Shown: piece by piece, positions 60,524 through 64,000 of the stretch | Layout: every line of letters starts with the position of its first letter | Position numbering within the stretch: position 1 is the first letter of the stretch | Assembly (NCBI GenBank): GCA_035495315.1 | Contig: DATJGF010000021.1 | Location: 1 to 64,000, forward strand | Length of the DNA stretch: 64,000 bases | Direction of reading: 5' to 3' | Source: DATJGF01 sp035495315 | GTDB lineage: Bacteria > Verrucomicrobiota > Verrucomicrobiia > Limisphaerales > UBA8199 | Program-made: the position numbers and the translations under genes | The notes under the pieces: generated by a model | What the model saw: only the letters and a program-made list of their open reading frames with translations | The model's database searches: none | What the model was told of the DNA's origin: nothing

Positions 60524-61969
60524 CTACGGACGCACAATCGCCGTCAGTTGCCAGTTTTTAAATCTTACCAGGTCGAAGCCGTTAATGTGAAGTTGCGGGC
60601 TGTTGGTCTCCTTTAATTGGCCCAGGTCGCGCGTTGGCAGCACCATAATGAGCGGGGGCGGATTGGTCAGAAAGTCCTTTACATCCTCAATGTTCCCGAG
60701 TGTGACGTGATTGGTGGTCACAGCCCGAAATCTCCATACCAAACTCGGCTCATTATAGCCGAAACAGCCGACGCGGGTTTCGGGTCGAACATGCTCCCGC
60801 AACTCGCGCCAGACATTCTCGGTCAACAGATGTCCTTTGAGCAGGGAAAATCCGGGCAACGCGATCAAAAGCACAATAACCGTCATAGCCGCCAGTCGCC
60901 GGGTGAACCAAACGGACACGTTGCTGTCTTTGCTGATTTCGCGTGCCAACCATAATGCGATGCATGGAAATGCTGGCATCGTATAATGTGGCAGTTTGGT
61001 CACTACCAGCGAGAACACCGCAAAAACCAACCCGGCGACGACAAGCAGATACCAGCCCAGGTCGTCGCGGGTTCGCTCCTCCCACCAGCGGCGCAACGCC
61101 GACGGCACACGCGTTGACCATGGCAAAAAGCTGATGAAAAACGTTACGAGATAGAGCGGCAGCAGCGCGACGAATCCGAGTATCCCCGCCATACCGTGGC
61201 TGTCCTTCACCGCGACGGCCCGCTTAAACACCTGGTCCCCCATGCCGAAGGACCAGAATTCGCCGCGCGTCTGCACGATGGCCGGAACGCCCCACAATCC
61301 CACCAACCCCACCGCGAGGCACAGGCCGAGAACCGTCTCACCTAACGGCAGACGGAACGACTCTTTCCTCAGGGCACGGCCCAAAATCATTCCTGCCAAG
61401 GGCAGCCACGCCTCGGGGCCTTTCGCCAGAAATCCCAGCGCCAGGGCGAGGTAAAAAATCCGCCACCACTGTTTGCGCTGCGGTTGTTCCGGGCGCGTTA
61501 GTTCCCAACCGCTCCACACCGCCAGCGTGAAAAAGAAAAACAACGCCAGGTCCGCCGTCGCTATGCGCCCGATGATGGCGACATGCAGTCCGGCGACATA
61601 CATCGCGCCGGCCATGAACCCGGTCCTGGCATCCGCGATTTTTCGGCCCCAGCGCACCAGCAGCAGGGCGGTCGCGGTGGTGAACAAGACCGATGGCAGA
61701 CGCGCGGCAAAATCATTCACCCCGAGCACGCGGTAGCTGGCGATCTGGCACCAGTAAATCAGCACCGGCTTATAAAGGCGCCATCCGTCGTTGAACCACG
61801 GCACGATGTAGTCGCCGCGCAGGATCATCTCGCGCGAGGCCTCGGCAAACCGCGCCTCATCCCGGTCGGTCAGGGGCAAAATCCAGTTGCCGGCCAGCAG
61901 CAGTACCAGGCTCAAAACAACGATTGAGCGTTGGGGCCGCGCGGCGAGTTTGTTGAAAACAGATTCCAT
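60524..61969 (-). CDS. GT39-type membrane glycosyltransferase (ArnT/PMT-like)
   Basis: 481 residues from the ATG at 61969. N-terminal transmembrane helix then the extracytoplasmic loop motif 'LTDRDEARFAEASREMILRG' (the Asp-Glu pair typical of this superfamily, which takes sugar from a polyprenyl-phosphate donor), followed by about ten further helices and a small C-terminal domain. Together with the GT2 protein upstream (269 bases away, same strand) it could decorate envelope lipid or glycans, as ArnC/ArnT-type pairs do. Acceptor and sugar are unknown. Confidence 0.85.
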   Translation of the reverse strand: MESVFNKLAARPQRSIVVLSLVLLLAGNWILPLTDRDEARFAEASREMILRGDYIVPWFNDGWRLYKPVLIYWCQIASYRVLGVNDFAARLPSVLFTTATALLLVRWGRKIADARTGFMAGAMYVAGLHVAIIGRIATADLALFFFFTLAVWSGWELTRPEQPQRKQWWRIFYLALALGFLAKGPEAWLPLAGMILGRALRKESFRLPLGETVLGLCLAVGLVGLWGVPAIVQTRGEFWSFGMGDQVFKRAVAVKDSHGMAGILGFVALLPLYLVTFFISFLPWSTRVPSALRRWWEERTRDDLGWYLLVVAGLVFAVFSLVVTKLPHYTMPAFPCIALWLAREISKDSNVSVWFTRRLAAMTVIVLLIALPGFSLLKGHLLTENVWRELREHVRPETRVGCFGYNEPSLVWRFRAVTTNHVTLGNIEDVKDFLTNPPPLIMVLPTRDLGQLKETNSPQLHINGFDLVRFKNWQLTAIVRP

Positions 61970-62096
61970 TCGGGAGCGCCAATCGCGGCGCGGACGGTAG
62001 CGATTTGCGACATGATTCGCAAGCACGCCGCAGGAGCCTATTGCCGCCGGGTATATCCGCCAGGGTTGCGGCCTCAATCCGCAACTCCCAGAAGTC

Positions 62097-62179
62097 GGAA
62101 GGTCGAGCTCGTGAGGCCCCAAAATCCCTTAAAAAGAGGTGTTTGGGCCTGGCGGAGCTGGGCGGAGCTCGGCCTTCCG
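62097..62179. repeat. Palindromic family 2 copy
   Basis: GGAAGGTCGAGCTCGTGAGG from 62097 pairs with an arm ending GCGGAGCTCGGCCTTCCG at 62179. It fills most of the gap between the two glycosyltransferase genes. Confidence 0.8.
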
Positions 62180-62238
62180 AAAAAGGCATCCGAAAACGTA
62201 TAGGCAACGGCGCCGCGCGATGCGCGTTCGCCGACGGG

Positions 62239-62973
62239 CTAGTTGATCTTCTCGGCCACTCTATACTTAAACATCCGCTTCTTCATCCACCGAACGGCGA
62301 GCAAATCATAAAAGGAGGCGAACAACCGGTTCCACACGCCGTATTTGCTTTGGCCGGCGAGGCGTGGATGGTTGCTCACTGGGACTTCCGTCACCGTGAA
62401 CCCCTCGATTTTGAATAGAGTACCCATGAATCGGTGCATGCCTTCGAAGAGCTTCAGCTCCGCGATGCACTCGCGCTTGAAGGCGAGGTAGCCACACCCC
62501 GCGTCGGAAATGTCGTCCCCGGATACTTTGTTGCGCACCCAGTTGGCGATTCGGGAGGAGGCGATGCGGATAAAATTGTCGCCTTGTTTTCGCGATTCCA
62601 CGCGCGTGCCGCAAACGCAGTCGAACTGTCTCAGCGGCTCCAACAACCTGGGGAGATCCTTCGGGTCGTTCTGTAAATCGGCATCGAGCGTCACGATGTA
62701 TTGGCCGCGGGACATTTTCATGCCTGCCCAGACCGCGGCGCTCTTACCGAAGTGGACGGCAAACCGTTGCACCCGAATTCGCGTATCGGGCGCCGCGAGT
62801 TCCTTGAGGATTTGCCACGACTCGTCCCCGCTGCAATCGTCGGTGATCACGACTTCATAGGCAATCTGCATCGGCTCAACCGCTGCGCGAATACTCTTGA
62901 TGAGTTCGCGCAAATTCCCGGCCTCATTAAAACAGGGAATCACCAGGCTGATTTCCGGCCTTTCAGTATTCAT
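62239..62973 (-). CDS. GT2 glycosyltransferase (dolichol/undecaprenyl-phosphate sugar transferase-like)
   Basis: 244 residues, GT-A fold: 'ISLVIPCFNEAGNLRELIKS', 'VVITDDCSGDESWQILKEL', the DxD-like 'VTLDADLQNDPKDL', and 'GCGYLAFKRECI'. It lacks the long C-terminal pair of transmembrane helices of ArnC. It probably transfers a sugar to a polyprenyl phosphate, supplying the GT39 enzyme next to it. Confidence 0.88.
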   Translation of the reverse strand: MNTERPEISLVIPCFNEAGNLRELIKSIRAAVEPMQIAYEVVITDDCSGDESWQILKELAAPDTRIRVQRFAVHFGKSAAVWAGMKMSRGQYIVTLDADLQNDPKDLPRLLEPLRQFDCVCGTRVESRKQGDNFIRIASSRIANWVRNKVSGDDISDAGCGYLAFKRECIAELKLFEGMHRFMGTLFKIEGFTVTEVPVSNHPRLAGQSKYGVWNRLFASFYDLLAVRWMKKRMFKYRVAEKIN

Positions 62974-63222
62974 AAAGCTTCATCTGAAGTGATAACCAAC
63001 TGCTTTAAGACGCCCGCGTATACTCGACGGCTCGCAACTGAGCTATCCGATCCGGTCCATCACCGTTGGGACCGGCCTGAAAAACTACCTTCCCGACACG
63101 GTTTGTTTGGATCATACGGGTGAACGGCAACGATGAGGCCTATGAAGACTCGGCACCGACCCACCGGCAGCCAAACGCCGGCTTCAACCTTTAACCCCGC
63201 TGCCAACCCCAGCAACGGCCGA

Positions 63223-63708
63223 CTATTTCTTATCTACCCGCTGCCAGATCTCGTCGATGGTTAGCCCGTTGCTCAGCTTGCCAGTGTGGTACCACTTGTT
63301 CCCTTCCACCCTCCACTTGAACGTTTGTGCCTTTCCCTTAATAGTGTCGAAGTCACTACTAAGGCCATACAGCGGCGTTTCTTCATAGGTCTCTCCCTTC
63401 ATGATGTAGTCGCCGCCCGCCGCCCGCGTCACCTTGCCTTCTTTGTCGTAACTCACCCATATGAACTGCGACGGCGTCACGTGCTTGAGTGTCGTAACTC
63501 CTTGCTCGAACTGGACCTCCTGGCCGTCGTATTTTGCCGATGCCAGCTTCCATGTGCCCACCAGTTTGTTGTCGGATTTTGCATCTTGGGGCTCACCCGC
63601 CCGCATCGGCGCGATCACGGCAAACGCCCACAGCAGTGCTACGCAACCAGTTGCCCGCGACGCGCTGGTAAAGGTTTGGGTTGCTTTCCTCATTACCATC
63701 GTTGTCAT
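63223..63708 (-). CDS. Exported lipocalin-like small protein
   Basis: 161 residues from the ATG at 63708, with a long signal region (MTTMVMRKATQTFTSASRAT then CVALLWAFAVIAPMRAG). The mature part 'KLVGTWKLASAKYDGQEVQF' and 'QTFKWRVEGNKWYHTGKLSN' is like the lipocalin-type 'VGTW' domains common in Planctomycetes and Verrucomicrobia. No catalytic residue. The open frame extends upstream to 63828, but that part lacks a reason for translation. Confidence 0.75.
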   Translation of the reverse strand: MTTMVMRKATQTFTSASRATGCVALLWAFAVIAPMRAGEPQDAKSDNKLVGTWKLASAKYDGQEVQFEQGVTTLKHVTPSQFIWVSYDKEGKVTRAAGGDYIMKGETYEETPLYGLSSDFDTIKGKAQTFKWRVEGNKWYHTGKLSNGLTIDEIWQRVDKK

Positions 63709-63863
63709 TTGGTTTTGCTTGTTGGTTCTCGGAACTTGCCCGCGACAAGGCGCCCGTCCTTGCTCGCTGGATTCAGGGTTATATACTGAGGCAACGATGG
63801 GCGATCGTTCCTGACGCGGCAAGCGCAAACGAGCGCCTCAATCAGCGATGTGCCTGCTGAAGT

Positions 63864-64000
63864 TCACCGCCAATGTCCTCCTATCCAGACATAGCCGTGA
63901 CCGTGCCGGGTCCAATGGCCTCCGACCCAAACCGCGTGAGGGTGCGGCCGAACGACATAATGGCCGCCGACCCACATCCAACCGCCCCCGACGCGCCACG
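63864..64000 (-). CDS. WxxGxW-repeat protein, 3' end only (truncated by the window)
   Basis: The last 45 codons of a minus-strand gene running off the right edge; stop TGA at 63864-63866. The peptide repeats the pattern W-x-x-G-x-W/Y: WRVGGGWMWVGGHY, VWVGGHWTRHGHGYVWIGGH. This is the YxWxxGHW-type repeat of exported proteins. The start and any signal lie outside the window. No function can be assigned. Confidence 0.7.
   Translation of the reverse strand, partial: WRVGGGWMWVGGHYVVRPHPHAVWVGGHWTRHGHGYVWIGGHWR

Overview
The window reads as a chromosomal segment of a free-living Gram-negative bacterium, most likely of the Verrucomicrobia (Pedosphaera/Limisphaera-like). This is inferred from gene content, not from a marker gene. 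Supporting traits are secreted proteins ending in the 'YAIETSTNL..W...RFYRV' type of C-terminal domain, FG-GAP/ASPIC and ThuA-like exported proteins, many lipoprotein and Sec/Tat signals, and AT-poor intergenic gaps filled with short tandem heptamers and palindromes. I recognise no rRNA, tRNA, CRISPR array, integrase or transposase gene.

Layout. 0-7 kb: a broken cupredoxin-like gene, a TPR lipoprotein, a DUF362 protein, an STN-subtilase and an endonuclease/exonuclease/phosphatase family lipoprotein. 7-10.3 kb: a haem locus (HemX/CcsA-like protein, hemA, hemC) whose gaps are packed with heptamer arrays. 10.3-15.3 kb: HEAT-repeat protein, signal peptidase I and mutS; mutS carries an in-frame copy of a palindromic repeat. 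15.5-17.7 kb: four small proteins of unknown function. 18-24 kb: araA with a ThuA-like protein, tag, a Sel1-repeat protein and purH. 24.6-31.6 kb: an F-type ATP synthase operon atpBEFHAGDC, with a strong hairpin after atpE and a palindromic repeat between atpA and atpG. 31.7-36.7 kb: a Tyr/Gly/His-rich exported protein, a histidine kinase/LuxR-type regulator pair, a degenerate receiver protein and an MFS transporter.

36.8-46.4 kb holds the most remarkable locus: a minus-strand run, transcribed as [cNMP-binding domain + acetate kinase + PduL phosphotransacylase fusion] - pyk - ldh - pflB - pflA - sdaA. Together these make pyruvate (from phosphoenolpyruvate and serine) and dispose of it as lactate, formate and acetate with ATP gain. 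The fusion would carry acetyl-CoA to acetate in one polypeptide under a possible ligand-binding regulatory domain, and the serine dehydratase has a Tat-type leader.

46.6-59.3 kb is an extracellular/periplasmic region: a small beta-barrel, a sugar-dehydrogenase-like beta-propeller, a 1118-residue lectin/Ig/PA14-like mosaic, a duplicated FG-GAP/ASPIC protein, a CxxCH haem-containing FG-GAP protein and a LuxR-type regulator. 59.4-64 kb: a 59-residue membrane protein, a GYD-domain protein, a GT39 glycosyltransferase, a GT2 glycosyltransferase, a lipocalin-like exported protein and the 3' end of a WxxGxW-repeat protein.

Several repeat families recur across the window: (1) nested palindromes with core GACGACGTAAGGAG, (2) palindromes with core GGCCGAGCTC, (3) small GCAGAC-type hairpins, and (4) short tandem heptamer or hexamer arrays that usually come as a forward array followed by its reverse complement. 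They explain most of the non-coding sequence.
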